NCBI GenBank assembly: GCA_018388625.1
Contig: CP074402.1
Location: 3,968,001 to 4,032,000 of the forward strand
Direction: 5' to 3'
DNA length: 64,000 bases
DNA from: Nocardiopsis eucommiae
GTDB lineage: Bacteria > Actinomycetota > Actinomycetes > Streptosporangiales > Streptosporangiaceae
The position numbers were made by a program, and so were the translations under genes. Positions 18,938 through 28,228 of the stretch are shown in pieces; the first letter of the stretch is position 1, and each line of letters starts with the position of its first letter. The notes below the pieces were generated by a model. The model was not told the DNA's origin. It made no database searches and saw only the letters and a list, made by a program, of their open reading frames with translations.

Positions 18938-20614
18938 TCAGCCCTCGTCAGGCACCCGGTGGACGTTCTGGAGGGCGTTGCCCAGCCGCTCGCTCGCCCG
19001 GGTGCGCAGGGCGTCCTCGATGGCGCCCCGCAGGACCTCGCGGTCGTCGAAGGGCAGGACCTCGCCCTTGACGTACTGACCGGTCTCGTGGCCCTTGCCC
19101 GCGACCACCACCACGTCGCCGGGGCCGGTCCGGTGCACGCCCAGGCCGATCGCCTCGGCTCGGTCGAACTCCACCGTCACGCGGGCCCGCTGCTCCTCGG
19201 GGACCTTGGCGACCCCGTCCAGCATCGCGGAGGCGATGGAGACCGGGTCCTCGGTGCGCGGGTTGTCGTTGGTGATGATCAGCTGGTCGGCCAGGCGCGC
19301 GGCGGCCTCGCCCATGAGCGGACGCTTGGCGCGGTCCCGGTCGCCGCCGCAGCCGACCACCATGGTGACCTGCCCGTCGGTGGTCTCCCTCAGGGCGCTG
19401 AGCACGGCCTCGATCGCGCCGGGCTTGTGCGAGTAGTCCACCAGGGCCGCGAAGTCCTGCGACCCCGACGCGCCGCGCACCTCGACCGGCTCCATGCGGC
19501 CCGGCACTCCGGGAGCGGCGGCCACACCGGCGATCGCCGTCTCCATCGGGATGCCCGCCTCGACCAGGCCCACCACGGCCGCCATGGCGTTGGAGACGTT
19601 GAACGGGCCGGGCAGCGCCACCGAGGCACGCGCCTCCATACCGCCGGGACCCACGATGCGGAAGGTGCTGCCGGTGGCGCCGAGGACGACGTCCACCGCG
19701 GTCCAGTCCGCCGCCATGGCGTTCTCCGGGCCCGCGTCCGAGGCGCCCTCCACCGCGAAGGTGGTCACCGGGACCGCGCCGCGCCCCTGCACCATGTCCA
19801 CCAGCGCGCGGCCGAACCGGTCGTCGGCGTTGACCACGGCGATGTCGCAGTACTCGGGCGAGAACAGGCGCGCCTTGGTGTCGAAGTAGTCGCGCAGGTC
19901 CGAGTGGAAGTCCAGGTGGTCCTGGGACAGGTTCGTGAAGATCGCCACGTCGTAGCGGGTCCCGCCCACGCGGCCCAGGGCCAGGGCGTGGCTGGAGACC
20001 TCCATGGCGGCGGCCGTCGTCCCGTGTTCGCGCATGACCGCGAACAGACCGTGCAGGTCCGTGGCCTCCGGCGTGGTCAGCGAGGAGGCGACGCGCTCGT
20101 CGCCCACACGCATCTCCACGGTGCCGACCAGGCCCGTGCTCATCCCGGCCTGGCGCATGCCGGACTCGATCAGGTAGGTGACCGTGGTCTTGCCACTGGT
20201 CCCCGTGGTACCGACCAGGAGCAGGTCCTCGGCGGGGTCGTCGTGGACCCAGGCCGCGACCTTGCCCAGCGCCGCGCGCGCGTCCGGCACGACGAGCACG
20301 GGCAGGCCGGACTCGACGGCCCGGTCGGCGCCAGCGGCGTCGGTCAGGATCGCCGCGGCCTCGGCCTGGGCCGCCTGCTTGGAGAAGTCGGCGCCGTGCG
20401 CGCGGGTCCCCGGCAGGGCGGCGTACAGGTCACCCTGTCGCACCTTGCGGGAGTCATGGGTGATACCGCGGACATGGATCTCCCGATCGGGCATGTCCGC
20501 TGGACGGTCCGCGCCGAGATCCGGGCGCAGGAGTGTGGCGTCCGGCCCGAGCAGCGCTGCGAGGGCGGACAGTGGACGGAGTTTGGCGTGTTCAGGTCGC
20601 ATTACCGGTGGCAC
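18938..20614 (-). CDS. murE: UDP-MurNAc-L-Ala-D-Glu--meso-DAP ligase MurE
   Basis: Adds the third stem residue. The motif DNPRTEDP marks a meso-diaminopimelate ligase. Also visible: ITHDSRKVRQGDLYAALPG, ATP loop GTTGTSGKTTVTYL, LTTPEATDLH, MEVSSHALALGRV, TNLSQDHLDFH, LVDYSHKPGAIE and VAGKGHETGQ. Intact, 558 aa from GTG 20614; ATG 20602 is the alternative and neither has a clear ribosome site. In most actinomycetes the next upstream gene is ftsI. Here ftsI lies 3.3 kb away beyond an insert of plus-strand genes and a CRISPR array. Confidence 0.95.
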   Translation of the reverse strand: MPPVMRPEHAKLRPLSALAALLGPDATLLRPDLGADRPADMPDREIHVRGITHDSRKVRQGDLYAALPGTRAHGADFSKQAAQAEAAAILTDAAGADRAVESGLPVLVVPDARAALGKVAAWVHDDPAEDLLLVGTTGTSGKTTVTYLIESGMRQAGMSTGLVGTVEMRVGDERVASSLTTPEATDLHGLFAVMREHGTTAAAMEVSSHALALGRVGGTRYDVAIFTNLSQDHLDFHSDLRDYFDTKARLFSPEYCDIAVVNADDRFGRALVDMVQGRGAVPVTTFAVEGASDAGPENAMAADWTAVDVVLGATGSTFRIVGPGGMEARASVALPGPFNVSNAMAAVVGLVEAGIPMETAIAGVAAAPGVPGRMEPVEVRGASGSQDFAALVDYSHKPGAIEAVLSALRETTDGQVTMVVGCGGDRDRAKRPLMGEAAARLADQLIITNDNPRTEDPVSIASAMLDGVAKVPEEQRARVTVEFDRAEAIGLGVHRTGPGDVVVVAGKGHETGQYVKGEVLPFDDREVLRGAIEDALRTRASERLGNALQNVHRVPDEG

Positions 20615-20698
20615 GTGTGGAGGTTAACGGCTGCGGGGGACCTCTCGGTAATTTCCACGCTGCCCGCGGGCGATACTTCACCCGAAGGAGGTGCCGCC

Positions 20699-21608
20699 AT
20701 GACACGCCCACTCGTACTCGACGGAGGCCTGGCCACCAGCCTGGAGGCGCACGGACGCGACCTCAGCGGAGGCCTGTGGTCCGCCCGTCTCCTCGTCGAG
20801 GAACCGGAACTCGTCTCCCGGGTCCACCGCGAGTACTTCCAGGCGGGCGCCGACGTCGCGATCACCGCCAGCTACCAGGCCAGCGTCACCGCCCTCACCG
20901 AACGCGGCCACTCCCGCGCCGAGGCCCAGAGCTTTCTCTCCCGCTCCGTGGAACTCGCCCGCACCGAACGTGACGCCTTCGGCGACGGCCTCGTGGCCGC
21001 CAGTGTGGGCCCCTACGGCGCCTCACTCGCGGACGGCTCCGAGTACACGGGCGCCTACGGCCTCACCGAGGACCAGCTCCACCACTGGCACCGCGAACGC
21101 TGGCGGATCCTCACGGACAGCGGTGCCGACCTCATGGCCTGCGAGACGCTGCCCTCCCTCCTGGAGGCCCGAGCCCTCGCCCGCCTCCTGGAGGAGACCC
21201 CCACGTCCGCGCGTGGTTCAGCTTCTCCTGTGCCGATGCCGAGCACATCAGCGACGGCACTCCCCTCCGCCAGGTCGCGGCCGAGCTCGCTCCGCTCCGC
21301 GACCAGCTGCTGGCCGTGGGCGTGAACTGCGTGCCGCCCAGCGACGTGCCCGGCCTGCTTCGCGAGGTCGCCGGCACCGGCCTGCCCACCGTCGCGTACC
21401 CGAACTCCGGCGAACGCTGGGACGCCGATACCCAGAGGTGGGCCGGCACCACCGACCCGCGGGACTTCGGCCACGCCGCCGCCCAGTGGATCACCGACGG
21501 CGCGGTGCTCATCGGGGCTGCTGCCGCACCGGCCCCGAACACGTCCGCGCCCTCCGAACCCTCGTGGACGCCCTTCCGGACCAAGAGGGTTCAGGTCCAG
21601 GGCATTAA
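20699..21608 (+). CDS. mmuM: homocysteine S-methyltransferase
   Basis: Transfers a methyl group, probably from S-methylmethionine or SAM, to homocysteine using a zinc ion. MTRPLVLDGGLATSLEAHG start, ITASYQAS, VAASVGPYGASLADGSEY, ACETLPSLLEA, GVNCVPP and, after correction, GGCCRTGPEHV, whose two Cys with the upstream NC cysteine are the family zinc ligands. Breaks at C run 21198-21202 and G run 21514-21517; without the second correction the GGCC motif is lost. 303 aa, near the E. coli MmuM length. A strong ribosome site AAGGAGGTG precedes ATG 20699. Divergent from murE and foreign to the dcw cluster. Confidence 0.88.
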
Positions 21609-21738
21609 ATAGCAGAGCCTCGGCCATTACCGGAGTTATCCACAGGACCTTTTTGACAACCAAGAAACCTGGCGTTCCAGGTCGAATTCATTCTCGACTC
21701 TCATTCTCTTTTCCGCCATTCACCCCTACAGTGGAGGC

Positions 21739-23068
21739 ATGACCTTCTCCTCCACGCGTGACACGGCGACAATGGGACACTCCTCCGCCGTCGCCGCCAT
21801 GCGCAAAGCAAGGGAGCAGGTCACCCACACCTTCGAGGCCACACCCTCAGCCGGTGCCGTGGCCGAGGTGTTGGACGACATCTGCCAGGTGTGGCACGAC
21901 ATGGATCAGGCCAAACTGCACATCCTTCTGCGGCTGGCGCACATCCACTCCACCGGAAATCTCCTGGAAGTGGGGGTCAGCGCACTCTGGCCGGGTGGAT
22001 CACCCAAGCACTCGGAACGAGTCCGGCAGAAGCCCGGTCCCTCGCGTGCCTGGCCGATTCACTGTTTCATGAAAGGCTTCCCGAAACACGCCAAGCCCTC
22101 GACTCGGGACTGCTTTCCCTCGGTGAAGCCACCGCCACCGCCAAGGCGGTCGAGGCCGCGACGAAAACCCGGGACGAGACCGAGTTCCCCGACCCGGACG
22201 CCTTCCGGGAGTTGATGGATTCCGGGATGATGGCCGTGAAGGCCGACAACCCCGCCCTCTCCGCCTCCCAACTCGCCCGGCTCGGCCGACGTATCTCCGT
22301 TCAACTCCACCCCACCCTGGTGGAGGACGAGCACAGGAGGGCCCACCGCAACCGTCGCCTGGACGTGCTGCGTAGCTTCGAGGGTTCCTTCTACCTCCAG
22401 GCTTCCGGCCCCGAGGTGGACGCCGAGCTCCTGGAGAAGGCGGTGGCCGCGTTCACCAAGCCCCTCAACCCCACCGGCCCGACGCAGTCAAAGGCAGAAC
22501 GCTCCTACGACGCCTTCATGAACCTGATCAGGTCCGCGCTGGGCCACCAGAACTGCACCAAACCCCCGGCCCCCTCGCGATGATCAACGTGACCGTGCCC
22601 TTGGACGTCTACACCGGTCAGCGCGCCACCGTGCCCGAAGGTGACGGTGATGGTGCGGCCACGCAGGACGGGATGCTCCTGGCCATGGAAGCCGTCCGCG
22701 CTCTGTCCCCGGGCAGCGTGCTCCGCCGGGTGATCACCGACCCCGCCACCGGCAAGCCCCTGGACGTGGGGCGAGGGATGCGCAACGCCCCCGAGCAGAT
22801 CCGCACCGTCGCCCACCACGGCCGCACCACCTGCGCCTGGCCCCAGGGCTGCGACGTCCCCATCAGCGGCACCGAGGCCGACCACGTCACCAGTTACTCC
22901 CGGGGCGGCCGCACCAGCGCCGAGAACATCCAGCCCCTGTGCTCCACCCACAACCGCCTCAAATGGCGCCGCGAGAACAACCCTCACCGCGCCACCTGGA
23001 AGGGCCGCCCCGCCCACCGGCGCCCGGACCCGCCCCCACAGCCGGAACCACCTCCGCCCCGCGAATGA
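21739..23068 (+). CDS. DUF222-type HNH endonuclease
   Basis: Actinobacterial protein with an N-terminal helical DUF222 region (about 1-310) and a C-terminal HNH nuclease domain: CAWPQGCD, then EADHVTSYSRGGRT, NIQPLCSTHN (zinc-binding Cys pairs and His-Asn). Such genes are abundant, often multicopy and mobile in actinobacteria; their role is not known. Breaks at G run 21972-21976 and C run 22563-22567 split it into three frames; one base at each gives 443 aa. The 5' region 21609-21738 is much more AT-rich than the rest of the window and includes TTATCCACA (21636-21644). It lies between mmuM and the CRISPR array. Confidence 0.85.
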
Positions 23069-23132
23069 GCGGCAACTGTCTTCCCCGCAGGCCCACGCAC
23101 CCCACCCACCACCCCCGGAAGGAGGCCGACCC

Positions 23133-23336
23133 ATGACCCTCACCCCCGCGACCGGAGCCGGGTCGGCCTCCACCCCCATCCATCCGGCGAAGGCCGTTTA
23201 CCCCGGCCCACAGCTCACCCTCGCCGCCGCAGTTCCGGTGGAACGCTTGATCAGCCGCGACACGAAGCCCGTTCCGCGCAGGCGAGAAGGATCCACATCG
23301 CCGTGGTCGTGGGCTCATCTGGGACAGCGACAGTGA
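23133..23336 (+). CDS. possible small ORF, 67 aa, unknown
   Basis: ATG 23133 follows a strong ribosome site (GAAGGAGG, 7-nt spacing), 64 nt after the HNH gene. The product has no recognisable domain and is low-complexity (Ala, Pro, Thr). An alternative frame from 23249 runs into the CRISPR leader and encodes a more protein-like segment (WDSDSDEWCRICLLLDKLE), so a frameshift near 23285 joining the two is possible. It may be a remnant rather than a gene. Confidence 0.3.
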   Translation: MTLTPATGAGSASTPIHPAKAVYPGPQLTLAAAVPVERLISRDTKPVPRRREGSTSPWSWAHLGQRQ

Positions 23337-23417
23337 CGAGTGGTGCCGGATTTGTCTGCTTCTCGACAAGTTGGAAAAACTGGCACTTGCCGCCGGTAAG
23401 TTGCCAGGTGAAAGAGT
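23330..23417 (+). promoter_or_regulatory. probable CRISPR leader
   Basis: AT-richer sequence directly before the first repeat, with GGAAAAACTGGC (about 23371-23382). It lies at the end where repeats are most uniform; degenerate repeats are at the opposite end, which is how leader polarity normally appears. Transcription would be on the plus strand. Confidence 0.45.
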
Positions 23418-23920
23418 CTGCTCCCCGCGCACGCGGGGATGGCCCCGCCGGCCCCCTCCAGGAGGAGGTGCGCGGATGCTGCTCCCCGCGCACGCGGGGA
23501 TGGCCCCGGCACCAGGTAGCCGACGGAGGCGTCGTTGCCCTGCTCCCCGCGCACGCGGGGATGGCCCCAGCGACTGTTCGAAGGACGCGTTCGAGGCTGT
23601 CTGCTCCCCGCGCACGCGGGGATGGCCCCGGCCCCTACTACGCCGAACAGGTCGCGGCGCTCTGCTCCCCGCGCACGCGGGGATGGCCCCAGGGGGCACG
23701 GGACGCGGTGGCGGCGGCTCTGCTCCCCGCGCACGCGGGGATGGACCCACGATCGACGGCTCAGCCTTCTTGTCCAGCCACTGCTCCCCGCGCACGCGGG
23801 GATGGACCCGGGATGACCCAACTGCCGAGCTCGTGATCGGGCTGATCCTCGCGCACGCGGGGATGGTCCCCCACCGGAGCCACGATGGGCGAGACCAAGA
23901 CCACCCTTCTGCTCCCCGCG
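23418..23920 (+). CRISPR. type I-E-like CRISPR array, 8 repeats plus truncated ninth, no cas genes
   Basis: 29-bp repeats (CTGCTCCCCGCGCACGCGGG then GATGGCCCC) at 23418, 23479, 23540, 23601, 23662, 23720, 23781 and 23842, with a truncated copy at 23909-23920. Spacers are 32 nt except the fifth (23691-23719), which is 29 nt, and the last interval, which is 38 nt. Repeats 1-5 are identical. Repeats 6-7 end GGACCC. Repeat 8 is degenerate (CTGATCCTCG start). The CCCCGCG-CGCGGGG hairpin and 29/32 geometry match subtype I-E repeats. It points towards ftsI. Translations of it in several frames (RTRGWPR) are not proteins. Confidence 0.97.
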
Positions 23921-23936
23921 CCGCCGGAGCCGGGGC

Positions 23937-23966
23937 GGCGGGAGCCGCTGAGTGGCGGCTCCCGCC
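23937..23966 (-). terminator. terminator after ftsI, also facing the CRISPR array
   Basis: Perfect 12-bp stem GGCGGGAGCCGC (23937-23948) with GCGGCTCCCGCC (23955-23966), 6-nt loop, 6 nt after the ftsI stop. It sits between the converging array and ftsI and could end both transcripts. It implies that ftsI is not co-transcribed with murE. Confidence 0.75.
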
Positions 23967-23972
23967 TCTGGG

Positions 23973-25988
23973 TCAGCGGTCCTCTTCTTCCTCGAAGAGG
24001 CGGATGGCCGGGGGCTCGGTGTCCGTCGGTGGGACCTTCATGGTCTTGAGGGCGAAGGACATGATGTCGTTGAACACCGGTCCTGCGGCCTCGCCTCCGT
24101 AGTAGGTCTCCTTCGGGTTGTGCAGAACCACCTGGACGACGAGCTCGGGGTTGTCAGCGGGGGCGAAGCCCGCGAAGGTCGCCGTGTAGCCGCCGCCGTC
24201 GTAGCCGCCGGTCTCCGGGTTGATCCGGTTGGCGGTACCCGTCTTGCCCGCGACCCGGTAGCCGTCGATGCGGGCCTGAGGCGCGGTGCCCTCGTCGCCC
24301 GTGACGGCTTCGAGCATCAGAGCGAGCTTGTCGGCGGTCTCCTTGCTGACCACCCTGGTCTTCTCGGGCTCCTCGGAAGGGGTGAACTCCCCGTCCGTGT
24401 CGACGGTCCCGGCGATGAGCCGGGGCTCCACCCGTACCCCGTCGTTAGCGATGGTCGCGTAGACCGAGGCCATCTGGGCGGCGTTCACCGACAGGCCGTG
24501 TCCGATGGACACCGACGGTAGCTGCGTCCCCCACCAGTCGTCGGGCTCGGTGAGCACCCCCGACTCCTCTCCCGGCAGGGCCAGGCCGGTCGGCTGTCCC
24601 AGGCCGAAGTCCTTCATGTAGGAGTGCAGCACCCCGGCCTTGACCTGGTCCGCGATCTTGATGGTGCCCACGTTGCTGGACTGCGCCATGATGCCGTTGA
24701 CGGTCAGCCGTTGGGTGCCGTTGTTGGTGGAGTTGCGGAAGGTCTGGTCGTAGTACTGGAGGGTGTACGGGACGGTGTAGACGGTCTCCGGTGTGGTCAG
24801 TTCCTCTTCGAGCGCGGCGGCGACCGTGATCACCTTGTTGGTACTGCCCGGCTCGAAGGTCTCCGCCACGGCTCCGTTGGACCACTCCTCCGGCCCGGTG
24901 GCGGCGATGTCGTTCTGCGAGTAGGACGGGTAGTCCGCCATCGCGAGGATCTCCTGGTCGGTGTTGGTGACGATGGCGCTTCCGCCCTCGGCGTCCAACT
25001 CCTCCACGCGTTCCGCCAGCGCCTGCTGGACGAACCACTGGAGGTCGCGGTCCAGGGTCAGGCGCACGTCCTGACCGGGCTCGGGCTCACGCACCAGACC
25101 GCCCGCCATGGGAATCTGCGTCCCGTCGTTGCCCACCTCGACCTGGCGCTTGCCGGCCTCACCGGCCAGCGTGGAGTCCAGGTAGCCTTCCAGCCCCTCA
25201 AGGCCGTGCCCCTCCGAACCGGTGAAACCGACCAGGTCGGCGGCGCCGGTCTCCTCCGGGTAGACGCGTTCGTAGTCCACCTCGGCGCCCACCCCGGACA
25301 GGCCGAGGTCGCGCATGTCCTGCCAGTCGCCCGGCGACACCTTGTTGGCCACCACCTGGTAGCGGCTGGGAGCGGCGTCGACCTTGGCCTCGACCTCCTC
25401 CTGCTCCAGGTCGAAGCGGGTGACCAGTTCGTCCACGAGCTGGTCGCGCTCGTCCTCCTTGACCTCTTCGGGGTCGACGAAGACGGTGCGGACCTCCGCG
25501 GACAGGGCGAAGGGGTTCCCCTCGGCGTCGGTGATCTGTCCGCGCAGGGTGGGGATGTCGATGGTCTGGAGTCTCAGGTTGGCGGCGGCCTCGGCGTAGC
25601 GCTCGGCGTCCACCCCCTGGATCTGGGTGAGCCTCCCGGCGAACAGCATGAGGATCACGACGATGATCGCCCCGCCGATCCTGATCCGCTTGTTCGGATC
25701 ACCCGGCCGGAAGGTGCGCCGCAGGAGCGGCGGCGGGGGCGGCGGGGCCGGGCTCCTGCGCCGTGGCCGCTCGCCGCCCCTTCTCACCTCGCGCGCGGAC
25801 CCTCCCCGGTTCGATCCGGAGCTCGCGCGGGCCCCGCTGGCGGGGCGCCGGGGTTCCCGCTGGGGACGCTTGCTGGGCCGGGACCCGGAGCGTCCCGCCG
25901 CTCCGGGTCCTCGGGGGTCACGGGGGCGGCGGTCCCGGGGTTGCTCACTCTCCGCTCCCAGCGTTCCCGGTGTCCGTACCGTTGTCAC
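23973..25988 (-). CDS. ftsI: septal transpeptidase FtsI (class B PBP)
   Basis: Cross-links septal peptidoglycan with FtsW. A long Arg/Pro-rich cytoplasmic N-terminus (1-100) precedes one TM helix (IGGAIIVVILMLFAG, about 105-120). The pedestal has RGQITDAEGNPFA. The transpeptidase motifs are STNK in FEPGSTNKVITV (SxxK), SSN in AQSSNVGTI (SxN) and KTG in VAGKTGTANR. 671 aa from GTG 25988, which overlaps ftsL by 44 nt. The N-terminal frame is not certain: a GTGA overlap at 25945-25948 would be more conventional and would need a frame change in the C-rich 5' end. Confidence 0.93.
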   Translation of the reverse strand: MTTVRTPGTLGAESEQPRDRRPRDPRGPGAAGRSGSRPSKRPQREPRRPASGARASSGSNRGGSAREVRRGGERPRRRSPAPPPPPPLLRRTFRPGDPNKRIRIGGAIIVVILMLFAGRLTQIQGVDAERYAEAAANLRLQTIDIPTLRGQITDAEGNPFALSAEVRTVFVDPEEVKEDERDQLVDELVTRFDLEQEEVEAKVDAAPSRYQVVANKVSPGDWQDMRDLGLSGVGAEVDYERVYPEETGAADLVGFTGSEGHGLEGLEGYLDSTLAGEAGKRQVEVGNDGTQIPMAGGLVREPEPGQDVRLTLDRDLQWFVQQALAERVEELDAEGGSAIVTNTDQEILAMADYPSYSQNDIAATGPEEWSNGAVAETFEPGSTNKVITVAAALEEELTTPETVYTVPYTLQYYDQTFRNSTNNGTQRLTVNGIMAQSSNVGTIKIADQVKAGVLHSYMKDFGLGQPTGLALPGEESGVLTEPDDWWGTQLPSVSIGHGLSVNAAQMASVYATIANDGVRVEPRLIAGTVDTDGEFTPSEEPEKTRVVSKETADKLALMLEAVTGDEGTAPQARIDGYRVAGKTGTANRINPETGGYDGGGYTATFAGFAPADNPELVVQVVLHNPKETYYGGEAAGPVFNDIMSFALKTMKVPPTDTEPPAIRLFEEEEDR

Positions 25989-26415
25989 CGCTGATCTGGC
26001 CGCTGTCGAGGTCCAGGAAGAGCGGAGCGTCCCCCTGCTCCATCCCCATCTCCTCGGCGTCGTTGGCGATCCGCTCGGAGGTCTCCAGGTGGGCCACCGA
26101 CTTCTCCAGCTCCTGTTCCACGTAGGACATCTCCCGGTTCTCCGACTGGAGACTGGTGATGGTGTATGCCTCCTGGGCGACGACGCTGCGCAGTACCAGC
26201 AGCGCCACCAGTGCGCCGCCGAGCAGGCACAGGATGAGCAGGACGAAGGGGATCTTCGGCGCGGGGCCGGAACCGTCTGGGCGGGTGGTGCGTGTGGTCG
26301 CCGCAGGACGCGCTGGACGTTTGGGCGCCGTGGGGCGCTTGGTGGCCCCGGTGCGCCTCGTGGTCGTCGCGCGCCCCTTGGTGGTGGTGCGGCGTGTGTC
26401 CGTCTTCGTGCCCAT
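25945..26415 (-). CDS. ftsL: FtsL-like septum protein
   Basis: Small bitopic divisome protein between rsmH and ftsI. Basic Thr/Arg/Pro-rich cytoplasmic region (1-52), one TM helix (IPFVLLILCLLGGALVALLV, about 54-73), then a short coiled coil (SLQSENREMSYVEQELEKSV, about 87-106) and an acidic end. Sequence alone is weakly diagnostic; size, topology and position make FtsL the natural call. 156 aa. Confidence 0.8.
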   Translation of the reverse strand: MGTKTDTRRTTTKGRATTTRRTGATKRPTAPKRPARPAATTRTTRPDGSGPAPKIPFVLLILCLLGGALVALLVLRSVVAQEAYTITSLQSENREMSYVEQELEKSVAHLETSERIANDAEEMGMEQGDAPLFLDLDSGQISGDNGTDTGNAGSGE

Positions 26416-26426
26416 CTCTGGTCTCC

Positions 26427-27487
26427 CTACTGCCGCGACGGCCAGCGCACGCGTTCGGCCGCCCGGAGGCGTGCCGACTGTGCGCGCGGGTTGCGTTCGT
26501 TCTCTTCGTCCGTGGGGAGTTCCGAGCCCCTGGTGAGGAGCCGGAGTTCCGGTTGGCGGTCCGGGAGGGGGACCGGAAGGTCGGCGGGTGTGGTGTCGGT
26601 GGCCAGGGCGGCGAGGGCCTTCTTGGTCATCCGGTCCTCCAGCGAGTGGTAGGACAGCACCGCGATGCGGCCGCCGACGTCCAGGCGGGAGATCGCGGCG
26701 GGGAGGGTCTCCTTGAGGATGGAGAGCTCGGCGTTGACCTCGATGCGCAGGCCCTGGAAGGTGCGCTTGGCGGGGTGACCGCCGGTACGGCGGGTGGCGG
26801 CGGGGATGGCCTCGCGCACCAGTTCGGCCAGTTCCCGGGTGGAGTCGATACGGCCCTGGGCACGGCGGCGTTCGATCGCCCTGGCGACGCGGGAGGCGAA
26901 GCGCTCCTCACCGTAGGTGCGCAGGACACGGGTGAGCTCGGCGACGGGGTAGTCGTTGACGACCTCGGCGGCGGTGAGTGCCTGGGTACCGTCCATGCGC
27001 ATGTCGAGGGGCGCGTCGTGGGCGTAGGCGAACCCGCGTTCGGTCTCGTCCAGCTGCGGCGAGGAGACGCCGAGGTCGAGCAGGACCGCGTCGGCGTGCT
27101 CCGCGCCCGCCTCGTCGAGCGCGCGCGGGATCTCGGAGTAGACGGCGTGGACGAAGTGGGTCCGGTCCGCGTAGGGTGCGAGGCGCTTGGCGCTGCGCTC
27201 CAGGGCGGTGGTGTCCCGGTCCACACCGACGAGTCGCATGGTGGGGCAGGCCTTGAGCAGGGCCTCGGAGTGGCCGCCCAGTCCGAGGGTGCCGTCGACG
27301 AACACCGCCCCGGGCCTGCTGAGCGCCGGTGCGAGCAGTTCCACGATCCGGTCGAGCATGACCGGTACGTGCGACGGGTCGATTCCGCTCTCGCCGCCCG
27401 GACGCGGGCGGCGATGTCGTCCTGTGTGGCCCCTTGGTCCGCCGAGCCGTCCCTGTCGGGCCGCTCGTGCTGCCGGTTGTCCCCCAT
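26427..27487 (-). CDS. rsmH: 16S rRNA m4C1402 methyltransferase RsmH (MraW)
   Basis: SAM-dependent N4-methylation of C1402 in 16S rRNA. Family motifs: [28 protein letters not shown] (SAM loop), [51 protein letters not shown] and [11 protein letters not shown]. The conserved part begins near 27372. The N-terminus is uncertain: the conserved frame is open far upstream without similarity, while ATG 27487 in another frame gives [14 protein letters not shown] and could join by adding one G near 27395. If the N-terminus is in frame, the true start is nearer 27372. 11-nt gap to ftsL. Confidence 0.9.
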
Positions 27488-27759
27488 GCGCTGCTGTTCC
27501 TCCACGCTGTCGCGATCTCCCCTGGTCCGTGCGGCGCACCGGGTGCGCCTCACGGTGTCCTTCGCGTGGCCCCTCCGAAGTAACCGGAGGGCCTCCGGAC
27601 ACGGCCGCTATTGTCCACCTTTCAGCGGACGAACGCTCACGACCTGGCGCCGGGGAAGTCGCGCCAGCTCGTGTGACCGTCTCCGGAGACCGCCCCCGGT
27701 CCCGGCGTTGCATGGACTGCGTGCTGGTGGTTCGGGGCGTTCCAGCGCCCGCCCCGCCG

Positions 27760-28190
27760 TCACAGCACCCCGGGCAGCACCTCCTCTGAGAGTTGCGAGA
27801 ACGCCTGCTCCTGCACGGTCTCGTACTCCGACCACGCGGCGGCGTCCCAGATCTCCAGGCGTGTGTTGGCCCCGATGACGACGCACTCGCGGTCCAGGCC
27901 CGCGTAGACGCGCAGCTTCGACGGGATCGTGACCCTGCCCTGCTTGTCGCAGGACTCGTCCGACGCGCTGGCGAAGAGGACGCGGCTGTAGTCGCGGACC
28001 GCCTTGGCGGTGACCGGTGCGGAGCGCAGGGCGTCGGTGACGCGGCGGAACTCGTCCGTCGGAAAGACGTAGAGACAGCGCTCCTGGCCCTTCGTGATCA
28101 CCAGACCCCCGACAGTTCGTCGCGGTACTTCGCGGGAAGGAACAGCCGTCCCTTCTGGTCGAGGCGAGGTGTGTGGGTGCCGAGGAACAC
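27760..28190 (-). CDS. mraZ: MraZ, regulator of the dcw cluster
   Basis: AbrB-like double-SpoVT fold protein that binds repeats before its own gene and controls the dcw operon. The corrected N-terminus is [26 protein letters not shown]; the second half carries [23 protein letters not shown] 28190 is the conserved start. The frame breaks at C run 28106-28110 ([15 protein letters not shown]); one base restores 143 aa, the usual length. First gene of the cluster; the operator repeats lie 39-80 nt upstream. A 272-nt gap to rsmH (27488-27759) shows no gene. Confidence 0.93.
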
Positions 28191-28228
28191 GCACTCACCC
28201 CCTCACCCCTATGCGGAGAATTCACCCT

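Noticed and set aside
18749..20690. Very long plus-strand frame running into mmuM.
   Set aside because: It is the antisense shadow of murE in high-GC DNA (His/Arg/Gly-rich, no motifs). mmuM starts at 20699 with a strong ribosome site.
23303..24102. Open frames over the CRISPR array on both strands (repeated CSPRTRGWPR / RARGAE peptides).
   Set aside because: They are translations of the 29-bp repeats; peptide periodicity follows the repeat period, not a protein family.
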